Shown here: positions 48,281-60,200 of the stretch, piece after piece
How the letters are laid out: each line of letters starts with the position of its first letter
How positions within the stretch are numbered: position 1 is the first letter of the stretch
From: Syngnathus acus
Taxonomy: Eukaryota > Chordata > Actinopteri > Syngnathiformes > Syngnathidae
NCBI RefSeq assembly: GCF_901709675.1
Contig: NC_051089.1
Location: 186,001-250,000, forward strand
Length of the DNA stretch: 64,000 nt
Reading direction: 5' to 3'
Position numbers and translations under genes: made by a program
The notes under the pieces: model-generated
Seen by the model: the letters and a program-made list of their open reading frames with translations, nothing else
What the model was told of the DNA's origin: nothing
Database searches by the model: none

Positions 48281-51200
48281 CTTAAGCTCATTCAAATGCT
48301 TTGGAATGTGCCTCACACGCTCACCAAGGAGGCACAAGACCCCAAAAATAAATCCAAATACGATCCCACCTCTGCTTGTAGCTGATGTCCACCCTGGGCG
48401 TGTGGTTGAGCAGGAGGGCGGGGGCGGCCCCCTCGTAGTAGTCGCCCAAGCCGACGACGGCCGAGTGGTCCGACACGTTGACGTCCACCGTGATGCCGCC
48501 GCACTGCACGCAAAGTCTCAAGAGTCAGACGGCCGGGCCGGCAGTCAGTGGGTCGGTCGTCGGTCGGTCGTCAGCCGTCAGTCAGTCGGCCCGACGCCTC
48601 CTACCGTGTCCACGGCGAGCAGGGTGCCGTTGTCCTGACGGTCAAAGTAGAAAAAGCGGGACGGCTGCTCCGAGCCCACCGCCCGCACGCACAACTTGCC
48701 CGAAGCGCTCTCGGGCCACAGGGGGAGGCACTGGAAAGCCGCGGAAAGACGTTTGCAATGTAGGAGCAAACGTTTAAGAATGGACAGCTGTCCCTGCCAC
48801 ACGCCGTCGGCACCGTCCACGGCAACTCGCAGGCGACAACTTCAGAATGGAACCGCACTGACCTCGGCGGAGGGGACGTAGTGCCACTTGGTGGCGGCGC
48901 CGACGACTTCGCCGACCTCCAGCTCAAAGGAGGACCTGTTGACCAGTGTGTAGAAGGGACTCATGGTGACCATCTTGGTCAGGTTGAAGCTGCTCATCCG
49001 GATGCTCACGCCCACCTGGTGCGAGATCAGACGCAAACCACATCACGCCACGCCACGCCACGCCACGCCACGCCACGCCACGTCGCCTCAAGAAGGGGCA
49101 GGGTCTCACCAGGAAGTCCGTCTTGTTGTTGCCGGGGCAACGCACGCAGCCGTTACTCCCCACCGTGTCCAGGGAGAAGCCGTCCGACCAGGAGCTGGTG
49201 GACACGCACAGCTGAATCTGGGAAGAGCGCAAGGGCAGAACAACTTTGGACTCTGTTGCTCTCGCTTGAATCGGGCCGACTTTGGCTCAAGTTGAAATTG
49301 AGGCTCTCGCTGCCTGCCTTTGAAACAGGCTCCTAAACAACGAGCGTTATTTCTGATCAAATTGCGCCATTTTATTTCCGGCAGACCAAAGTCTATCGAT
49401 GGGCTCTGAGACAGACGACCGGTCGGCCAGTTGCCGTCACGTGACCCGAGTCAATTAGGCCACAGTAAGAAAATGCGAGAAAAGAAGCGGCCGTACGATT
49501 CGGGTGCCGAGGGAGCCGCGAACGGTGTCTGACCCGGTTGGTTGGTCTCCAATGGGGTGAGAGCGGCCGGCGCGCTCTCACCTTGTTCTTGCCGAGCAGG
49601 TTCTTCTTGCGGAAGGAGAAGAGGACGATGTCTCGGACGTCGGCCGGATGCTTGACGCTGATGTCTTCCGCCTGGTAGCGGAGGACCCGGCGCGTCTTGT
49701 TGATTATCCAGAAGGGGCTGAAAACGGAGAGCAGGAGGCGGCCCGGCGCCGGGGCGGCGCGGACGCTCAGGTCCAAGGTGGCTCGGGCGTCCGAGTCGCA
49801 CGTCAGGCGCACGGCCAGGAACTCGGGCATGCTCCGGTCCAGGCGCAGGTGGCCGTGCCAGTCGCGGCCCAGGTAGCGCAGCAGAACCAGAGAGACCATC
49901 TCGCCGGACAGGCGGGCGTTCAGAAGGTCCGACGCGCTCCCCTCCGTCAGCTCGTGAGAGTCGGCGCAGCTCTGAAGAGGCAAATGGAGGCTGCAGGCAA
50001 GCGTGGCGTGGCATAACATGGCATGGCGCCAGCGCTCCTCGTCCGGTCTGGCCTGGCCCGGCCTGGCGTTTGTCTACCTCCATCATGTAGCGCAACGTGT
50101 AGGGCAGCAGGTTCCTGAGCGTGGCCACGGGGTGCAGGTGGACCACGTAGGCCGGGTCCCAGTCATCCTCGCCGCGGCTGCCGATGTGGTTGAGGGAGTC
50201 AGGTGCAGCCAGCGTGCTGACCGTCAGGGGAAGCGCCCCGCTGCCGTCAGCCTCCAGCGGGGGGCACTGCAGCAGCGAGCGCACCTCCGAGCTGCGGTGC
50301 ACTTCCTCCTTCCAGGACACGCACGTGGACGACGGGCCGTACGGCAGACCCGACGCCGGACGCACGTACAGCTCACACCTGCGGCCACAAAGGAGGCGGG
50401 GCCAACATTTGTCTGTTGCACAATTTGAAATGAATTCAACTGCAATGAAGCTTTCATGTTTGGAAATGGAAGATGGCCGCTTCTTCTTCGTCTAAAGCCA
50501 AATTGATTGGCATCCATCATTTCATTGTTGGAAATGGCTTCTTCTTCTTCTAAAGCTAAACTGATTGGTATCCATCATTCCTTACAATAGCAACAATCAA
50601 GCGATTGCACCTGTAGGCGTCCAACGGGATGTGGAATTCCTTGTCAGGGTGGGCCACTCCCACCGGTTGCAGGCTGCGGGTCGACGGGCAGAACTTGAGG
50701 ATGCCCAACGGCACCGAGAAGTGGTTCTGGATCTGGAACACCGACCGGGCAAACGTGTGTCGGCCGCCGAGCGAGACGGGGCGGGGCAGGGGCGAGCCGG
50801 GCCGGGCCGGGCCGGGCGTACCTGCAGGGGCGAGCGAACCGTCACCAGCTTGTTGCCGTCGGCGGCGTCGATCTGGACCACCAGCGACACGGCCCGCTGT
50901 AACTCGGGCCCGCGGATGTTGTAGAGGCGGCGGCCCGGCTTGTCCACGGGGACGTCGGTGATCTCGCTGTAGCCCGAGGGCACTGCCGGGTCAGAAAGAT
51001 TGCAACGGCATCAGACCCCAACGACCAAAAAGAGACTCGACGACTTTCCGCCCAACAAATTGGCGGCGTAATAGAGGAATAGGCAGAAATGCTCTGACCG
51101 ATGGTGAGGTGAAACAAGCAGCTCTCCTGCCGCTGCAGAGCGGACAGTTTGCCCCGAGATGAGTTTGCTTCCGAGACGGAATGTTCCAGCTCCACGCTGC

Positions 51201-54200
51201 TCTGGTCCGGCAGCTCGTGCAGTTTCCCGGGCCGCGCCTCGCCCACCGATCTCAAGTTGGCGCTGTGCTGCACGAGGAGCGGGATGCCCAGAGCGTTGAA
51301 GATGGCGAACGGAGCTTTCTCCTTCATGGACGGCTCAAAGGTGGACGCCGCGCCCTCGTTGAAGGCCTGGACGCAACACAATTGGGTGGTCCGTTTGGAG
51401 TCAAATTCTTGCAAGAAAATGCCACTTTGGACCTTGGCGAGGTTGCTGAAGACGTTGAGGCCGCAGCGCGACAGGGTGACGTTCAGGGAGTCGCCAGAGC
51501 AGATGTTGACGGCCGTGCACGGTTCCGGAAGGATCACAAACTCGTCTCCGTGGACCGGACTTTTGTCCTGGACGGGATTTGTCTTCATCTGCGTGCGCAC
51601 AACACATCACACCACACGGGTCTCAAAACACTCGCCGGAGCCGAGCCGTCCGTCCGTCCGTCCGTCCGTCAGTCGCATCTTCACAGTTGTGGAAGCAAAA
51701 AGTCTATTCTTGGGAAAAAACAGCAACAATTTACACGCAGCAATTACCTCTAGCTGGAGGCTCCACCGGCGCGCGCCGCCGTCCAGGCGCTCAATCAGCG
51801 GCTCCCACACGGCGTGGACTTCGTTAAAGTAGTTGACCTGCAACCAGGCCAGGACGCCGTCGGCCAAAGGCGTCCACCGAGGAGGGGGGGGGGGACGGCT
51901 CTCGCTTACCTCCAGAGTCATATTGCCTTTGAGCTGCAAGAGCGACGACCAGTTCTCGGCCCAGCCGCTGAAGGAGGACTCGGCCAGCAACAGCGGGACG
52001 GTTCGGTGGCCCAGGCCCGATTCCAGGGTCACCCGGATCACCTGTGAAGCCCGGCCGGTCGGCCTTCAGCTAAAGCCACTGGGAAAGGCAGGCGGCTTCT
52101 CGCTTACTTGGACTTGGGCGGCAAAGCGCTGGCCCACGTTCAGGGCCTCCCGGTCGCCAAAGTTCTCGGTGACCTCGGTGGCCTGCTCCACGCCCAGGAA
52201 CCAGTAGTTGCAAGCGTGGACCTTCTTGGTGAGCCACAGGTCTTTGAGGTCCTCCCGCTGCTCTTCCGTCCGCTCGCCGTCCCGTGGCATGGCCGCCGCC
52301 GCCGCCATTATGGTGCTGACCGTGTTCAGGATGAAGGGCGAAATCTGAGCCAAAGAACGACGACGAGGTTGACTTTGAAAACGGGAACCGACAACATCCC
52401 GGACTTTGAACCTGCATTTCAAAGCCGCGCCAAGGGAAGGGAAGGGTTGGAATTGGGGTTAGATCACCAAAGGATTCCCGAGCGCGGTACCGCTGCTCAC
52501 TGCTCCCCTTGGGGATGGCTTAAATGCAGAGGACAAATTTCGCCACACCCAGATGATGTGTGTGTGTGTGACAATCATTGGGTCTTTACCTTTTTGACCT
52601 TTGATTTGCCAAACTAGAAAGGTACAAACCTTGACGACGACCTCCTCCACCGTGACGGATCCGCTCAGTGGTTGGCCGGGACCTCTTTTGGCTTGCACGA
52701 CAAGGGAGCAGGGTCTCAAAACCGTGGTAACGGTCTTGTCCTCCTTGTCGCGGATGAGGGGGCAGGCCAGGACCCTGAGGGTCCGCAGATGGGCCTTGGC
52801 CGTCTGGGTTCCGCTCTCCGACTCCAGGCTCAGGTCGCACTGGAAGGACACCACCAGGGACGGGGCGTCCGCCTTCATCAGGCTGGCCACGAACACCACC
52901 TGCGGGTCCACTACCACCGCGCGCACGCTGGTCCTCGGCGCCGACGCTGAGAAGGCCAGAAGCGGATTACGGGCCGGCCGGCGACCAGGTTCTCCTGGTC
53001 CGAGCGAGCGAGCGAGCGCAGACTTCCCTACCGGCCTTGGCCTCCTCGGTCCTCTGTCCCGCCGCCGCTCTGGCTGCCGGCCTGGCGCTCGGCGCGGCAT
53101 TCGGGGGGGGGCCGCCGCGGCAGAGCCCGCAGGAAGAAGTCGGCCACGGCCATCAGGAACTCCACGCTGGCGCACACGTAGAGTTTCTGCAGGACGGCCA
53201 CCAGCGAGCGCTCGCCGCTCTGCCGGTAAGTCACGTCGATCATGGGCTCGGAGCTCTCCGAGTCTTGACGGCTCACCATCCTGAGGACCCAGAGCGGATC
53301 CACATCAAACGCCTGGCTGCCATTGACCTCGCCGGGATCCAAGTGGGTGGTTCGCTCCCCCAGGAACGGGAGCCTCTTTGGAACCAAACAGATCCCGCTT
53401 TCCCCGAAAGCCATCCTACGGGGTCGAGCGGTTGGATTTTTGGCCCCGCCCCGCCCCGCCGTAACGCGACCTTTCGGACTCGTGCAGGATCGGCCGCTTA
53501 CCGCGAGGTGACCCTGCGCACGGCCGTCCTCTGGTCGTCCAAAGTGCAGTTGGTCAGGATGGTGCTGAACTCCATGCTGCCGTTGTTCCAGACCTTCCCG
53601 GAGGCCTTGAGCAGGTGCAGGGCCAACTCGCCCAGACGCAGGTTCTCCTGGTCCGAAGACTGCGCAAAACAACGAAAAAAGCAAAAGCCTGAGCCAGCGT
53701 CGCCTGAAAGCATTCCGGGCGGCACCACCTCAACGACCGACACGTCGGTTTGAGTGAGAAACCTTCCGGCAGTCCTCCCGTCCCGCCTGCTTTCTCGAGG
53801 AAAGACCCCGAGCGCTCGTGCGAACCAACCTGCGCGGGTCGATCCGTGTACAAAACCAATCCGAGCGACTCGATACTGAAATTGAACTTGATGGACTCCG
53901 CACTTTGATCCTGGTCCTCATCCAAGGTAACCCGGTTGCCAGCCCCACCTGCTGAAACATCCAAAAGAAATGTCAGCGTGAAATATGCAGGAGAAGATGG
54001 GCCGCCGGTCACAACCCGTCTGAGGGCCCGCAGGTTGCCCGAGCGGCAAAGCCGTTCCCGCTCTCGGGTCGCTCGGCCGCAGGCTGTCGGCCTCCGCTAT
54101 GTTCTCCGTCAAGATCTGCAGCAGCATTTTCAGATCTTCCTGGCTCAGCGCCACCTACAGGCGGCAAACCAATCAGATGGGATCCAGGGTCGTCGCCATC

Positions 54201-57200
54201 CGTTCACTCCCGTTCCCGGGCACCTTCATGGGCTTGAGGTCGCCGTCCACCTCCACGGCGGCCATCTGGTCGTACCAGGATGCGGCCAAGTTCCTGCTGA
54301 CCCTCAGCTTCAGGTTGACTGCTCGGAGAAGCTCGCTGGAGGAGGCTCCGCCCGGGCTGGGGTCCAAGCAGTTCCTGACGGACGGACGGACGACACGCTT
54401 CAGATGACAAGCTCGGCTTTGTCGCGGTCGGCTTGCCGGCCGCCGCCGACCTGGACAGTTTGAGCTGCGTGAGCTCCACGTGCACGTTGTCGATGACGGC
54501 CGGCAGAGGGCATCCGTCCACGGGCAGGAGAGCAAAAGAGTTGGACACGGTGATCAGACCCAGGTCCATGAGCAGGGCCCGGTAGGAGGCGGACGACTGG
54601 GGGACCACCACCAGAGGCGCTTTCAGCCTGATGTCGGCCGACAGACGGAAGCTTTTCTGAGCCAGGTCCCGGACGCCGGACGCCGCCCTCTCCGCCGCCT
54701 GAGCCGTGGCCGCGCTCACGGCCGCTTTGGCCGTCTGGAAGTTATTGCTGAAGTTCTGCGGGGGAACGACACCGTACGGCAGAGCAGAGCAGAAAGAAGG
54801 TCGGCTGAAGGGGAGTAACCGGTTCCACCTCGAGTAAGCCGGCACGGTCGCTCCGGCAAATTTGTTGAATCGCAAGAGCCGGCCGGCCGGGGCTGACCGG
54901 GCGAATCTGCTGTCAGTGTCGGACCACTCCGATCAGGCGTGTGAGAACAGCCCGCATTCATTTTGCACCGACGGACGGGACCGACGGGAGGGAACCCACC
55001 AGGAGGGCGACCACCAGCTTGTGCAGGTAGACCACCCGGATGCAGCCCACGTTCAGCTTGACCCGGCCGTCCGTTTTGGACGTATCGGCGTAGCCGGGGC
55101 CTTCCGTGGCGTTGGGAGTCAGACTCAGCGAGAAACTGAACACCTCGTCCCCCCCAACGATGGAGACGGCCTGAAGGAAGGCGGTCGACGGACGGAGACC
55201 AGAGCGAGCGTTTGGTTTCACGCTTGGAGTCGCCAGCTAGCCCGTTTGGGACCCACCTTCTTGTGGACGCTGGCAGGATCCACGTTGAGGACCACAAAGT
55301 CCTTCAGGCGTGCCGACACGTGGGTCTGAGGTCCCTGCGCCAGCAGCGAGCCGTCCAGACCTGTCGGACGCGGAAAGCCCTTGAAGCCAAGCGAGAACCC
55401 AAGGCAGAGAGGGAACGGCTACCTTGGATTTGGATGTGGGCGATGTCGCCGCTCTGGTCGCACACCAGGACATTGAAGGCCCCCAAAGCCAGCATCACCT
55501 TCAGACCGATGATCTGGGCCAGCTCGGGTGACGCGCCGGCGAGGTCTGGCGGCAAATGCGGCAAACGTGCTGCTAGCAGCCACAAAGGCCATCCATCCGC
55601 AGGGCGGGAGGACTTACTGGACTTGGCGCCTGTCATTTTGCCATCTTCAGTCTCGGGCCCGGCCGTCCTCTCGGGAGACGTCGTGACGCCCGACAGGAAG
55701 TTGGCGGCCGACAGGAGAGCTTGCGTGTGGAGCGTGAGGTCCAGGGAGCTGAAGGTCACCTGCAAGCGAGAGAGTCCAGACCGTTGGATTGTCAAAATGG
55801 TTTTTGCTTCATTTCATGTCATTCCGTGCGGGAGGGAGGGAGGAACTCGTGCCAATCGGAACCTTTTTGTTGACGGCGGTGCAGAATCGATGGGGAGGAA
55901 GCAGAATGACATGCCCTTTGTGCGACCTGACCCGCCTTGAGTCTTCGGCGCGCGTCGTGACTCACCTTGATCATCCGTTCCGTGTTCTTGTACACGCTGG
56001 AGAAGTTGGGTCCGTCGCGGTCGGCCTGAACACAAGCGAGACGTCAGGACTCCGCAAAAGACCGTGAGAGGTTCCGTGGCGTCTCGACCTTCAAGTACTG
56101 GACTTTGAGTAGCCCGGCTTCGGGCCCCGCCGACGAGCTGACCAGACGCAGGGGATGGCCGCCGGAGTCTTTAGGGGCACAACATCAAAGACGCACGCAC
56201 GCACGCACGCCACAACAACAACAACAAGGAGCCGTCCGGGAAGGTCAGGCCCCGCGGGATTGGCAGGGAAGGTTCTAATGTGGCTGGCTGGCTAGCTGCA
56301 AAGAAGTTACCTGGGAACTCCAGACAGGTGAGCGTCATCTCGCTGAGGTACGTGGTGGCGCAGGTGTCGTGCTTTCTCACTTTGGCGTCCGTGCCCAAGT
56401 GAGCCAGCCGGAACACCAGGAAGGGACATTCCATCTCGCCCGCCTTGCCGTCCACCTTCTTCTTCAGGCTCAGCAGGACCTCGGAGAGCAAGCGCAGGCG
56501 ACGCGTCAGCGCTAGAGCCCAAACGCTTGCAATTGGGCCGCGTCTAGCGCGCCGCGCCGCTCCTCCACTGAGACAGCTCCTTTGTGTTTGACTTTGCTTT
56601 TCTTTGGAAGTATTTGGGATAAGCCGGCCGCTGCTTTGCGCAAACAAAGCTGCCTTGCCTTGCCTGAGTGTCAAAATATTTGCCATCAAGGGCCGGCCTC
56701 CTTCCTTCCTTCCTTCCTTCCTTCCTTCCTTCCTTCCTTCCTTCCTTCCTTCCTTCCTTCCTTCCTTCCTTCCTTCCTTCCTTCCTTCCTTCCTTCCTTC
56801 CTTCCCTCCCTCGCCTTAGCCGCTCGCACAAAGACAAAAGGAAAGAAGCGAACGAGGCCCCTCCCGTTACCTGTCTGATTTCAAAGTTCAGTAGGATGTC
56901 GACGACGTTGTCGCCGGGTCCCCCGTTAGCGCCGGGCCCCGGATCAGCGCCGGTCTCCGGATCAGCGCCGGTCTCCGGATCAGCGCCGGTCTCTGGCTCA
57001 CCGTCGCTCGCCTGCCTCGTCGCCGCCGGCCGCTCACCGAGCTCTACCTTGTCTGGGGACAAGGAGAGCGCCCCGATGGTTCCCACGAGGTTTGGACTTT
57101 GGTGTCTGTCCCGTCATGACTCACCCGGAGCCCCGCTGCCGCCCCGCGCCTTGCCGTGCTCTCGACTACCCTCGCCGATATTCTCCAGCAGAACCTTCAT

Positions 57201-60200
57201 CAGCATGGCCAGGTCCTCCTCCCCTACGCTCACCTGGCGGACACGCAAAGCGTCAACAGGATGCCACCCGAGTGTGATTGGACATTTACCTTCAGAGAGC
57301 GCAGGACTCCTTGCACATGCACGCCCGGGATCTGGGTGAACCAGGCCGAGGCCATGTTTCGAGTGACGGCCAGCTCCACGTCGGTAGGCTCCAGGATCTC
57401 GATGTCCGGGGTCCAAGACGAGTCCCCGCTCAGGGTTGTTCTGCGGAGGGAGGGAGGGAGGGAGGGAGGGAGGGAGGGAGGGAGGGACGGAGGGCGGGCG
57501 GCGTTGCTCTCGTTTGCGCTTCCCGTTTGGCGAGCGAGCGGCTACCTGGAGAGCTTGAGCTGCGTGAGCCGAATCTCCATCTTGTCCACCACGGCGGGCA
57601 GCGCTGATTCTTGGGAGACGACGAGGCTGAAGCTGTTGGACACGGTGATGAGGCCGAGGTCCACCAGGACGGCGTTGCGGGAGACGGACGACTGGGGCAC
57701 CACGATGAGCGGCGCCTTCAGCTTGATGTCCGTGGACAGGCGGAAACTCTTGCGGGCCAAGTGGCGCACGCCGGACGCCGCCTTTTCCGCCGCCTGAGCC
57801 GTGGCCGCGCTCACCGCTTCTTTGGCCGGATGGAACTTGTCGCCAAACATCTGGGAAAACAAAGCAACGCAGCCAGCCAGGGAGGGAGGGGACAAAGGTC
57901 AGGTCAGGTCAGGTCAGGTCAAGTGAGGCGAGGTGAGGGAAGTGGGCCAAAACGAGGCCTTTTTTCTGACCAGCAGCGACATGAGGAATTTGTGCAAGTA
58001 GAGCATCTTGATGCAGCCGAGGCGCAGGGTGAGCTTCCCGTCCACCTTGGAGGTGTCCGAGTAGCCGTCCCCCTCGGTGGCCCCCGGAAACAAATGCAGC
58101 TTGAAGCTGAACACCTCCTGGCCCATGATGGACACGGCCTGCGCACACCAGCCACGATGTCATACAAATGATTTGAATGTGCAAAATTGTTCAACTCAAT
58201 GGTTGATCATAAAAGCAATTGCTTTCAATCGTTTGAAATGGTCACGGTTTTGTTTGTTTGTTGGACTCCCTTTTTCCACTCGACTGACAAAAACCAGGAA
58301 AAAAATCAACCGACCGAATCCTTGATCCCGTTCTACGGCATTCATTTTGGAAGTGACGATCAAATCTTTGCCGTTGCCATTTTGACCGGTGAATCGATTG
58401 TTAATTGAGATGAAGGATTTGCAAAAAGGGACCTACCTTTCTGTGAATGCATTTGGGGTCGACGTCGGTCACCACCATGTCCCGGAGGCGAGCGGACACC
58501 TCCGTCCGTTGGGCCCGCACCAGCACCGAGGCGTCCATGCCTGCCAGCCAGCAAAAAGCAGACGCACGCTGTCCAAACCTCTGGTGCCCGCCCGCCACAG
58601 CGGCCCTTTCAGGCAACATTGAGGCTTTGCCAGACTTTGCCTACCTTTGACTCGAATGTCGGCGATGCTGCGGCGGTCGTCGCTCAGCTCCACGTGGAAA
58701 CATCCCAGCGTGGCCAACAACTTCAGGCTCAACACGTCCGTGTCTTTGACGCCTTTGCGCACTGCAGGGAGGGAGGGAGGGAGGGAGGGAGGGGGAGAAA
58801 TGTGAAAAAAGCTGGGTGTCGCCTGCCCTCCTTTCGGTGCACTGCGCTGCGCCACGCCACGCCACCAGATAACAAGCTGCACTGGGCTGGACCAATGTCG
58901 AGGTGCACTTGTGGCGGGAGTCTTTGCATCCCGCGTCGCCTATTAGTTTGGGCAAAAGCCGCCCCATTTGGACCGCACCTGCTCTGTCCCAATCTTTGTC
59001 CGCCGGCTTCCTGACGTCGCCACGTTCGGAAGGACGTCGCCACGCCATGGCGCTGGACAGGAACTCCGTGGCGGACAGCAAGGCTTGGGCATCCAGAAGA
59101 AAGTCCAGAGAGGAAAACTCCACCTGGGACAAGGCACGGTTGCCATCGTGCCATCAATTGAGCACAAGGAAGCCGGGCTGGCGGGCGGGCCCGCTTTTGC
59201 AATTGGCACGCGCCCACCCTCGTCGTCGTGGTGTACAAATGTCATCCGTAAGCGGGGCTAAAGTTTACGCGCCAGACATAGTATCGGTTGTCACCGAAGA
59301 CGCTCCCCCACCTTGAGCGTTTGCTCCGTGTTGTCAAAGAGCGTCCGGAAGGCGGGCCCGCTGGGATCCGCCTGCGGGGCAAAAGGGAGAGGAGTCGCCT
59401 GTGGCCTGGAAGCGCGGGAGTCGGCCGACTCACCTTGATAAAGTCCACCTTGAGAAGCTCGCCGTCGCGCTGCTCCGAGCAGCCGATCAGATGGAGAGGC
59501 CGGTCGTCTGAAAGCAGAGCAGAGCAGAGCAGAGCAGAGCCGCCGTTTGTTTGTTTGTTTGTTGCGTTGTTTGGGTGCGCCGCCGCCGCCGCCGCGCAGC
59601 GACTGAAGCGACGAAGCCGGGCTCTGCTTTTCAACGTGCTGCAGTCCTATTTGCCGGTCACCAAAAGGTAGCCAGGGAAGGGGGGGGTGCGTTCAAACCT
59701 GCCGTGTCGCAGTAGTCCAGCGCCATTCTCTTCAGGTAGGACGAGACGCTGCTGTCGTAGGTGCGTATCTCGCCCCGGGCCCCCAGCTGCCAAACGGCCA
59801 GCGCCAGCACCGTCTCCTCCCGCTCGGCTTGCCGCCGCGTCAGCTCCAGCAGCACCTGAAGGAAGGCCACGGCCAAAACGCGCCTTCTTCACGCCGCGCT
59901 CGACTCGCCGTGCTCCGTAGCGCCCGCCCGCCCGCCCGCCGCAGACCTCTTTCACTTCAAACTTGAACTGAAGGTCGGTCAGCTCCTCCGGGGCCCGGCG
60001 CCGGCCCGGCTCGTCCTCCGGCGACTTGTCGCTGCCGTCCGAATCTGACGGGCGCCGTGAGATCAGGTGGCAATTTAGGAGCGGAAGCGGGGCGGCCGTC
60101 TTACCCGTCTCGACCACGCTCAGGAGCGCGGGATGGAGGGAGAGGGCTCCCGCTGACGACATAGTCGGCGGCGCCACCTGCGGGAGGGAATGCGCCCACA

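Larger units (their letters stand above)
48060..53948 (-). other. vps13c: vps13c exons 38-55: middle region and VAB domain
   Basis: Exons: 53830-53948, 53502-53659, 53032-53415, 52630-52933, 52108-52344, 51910-52041, 51748-51837, 51433-51588, 51099-51366, 50822-50982, 50611-50732, 50078-50378, 49582-49971, 49110-49217, 48863-49015, 48605-48730, 48370-48503, 48060-48186. Landmarks: [94 protein letters not shown]. The exon starting at 52933 uses a GCCGAG acceptor without a pyrimidine tract, chosen because it alone keeps phase. Confidence 0.87.
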
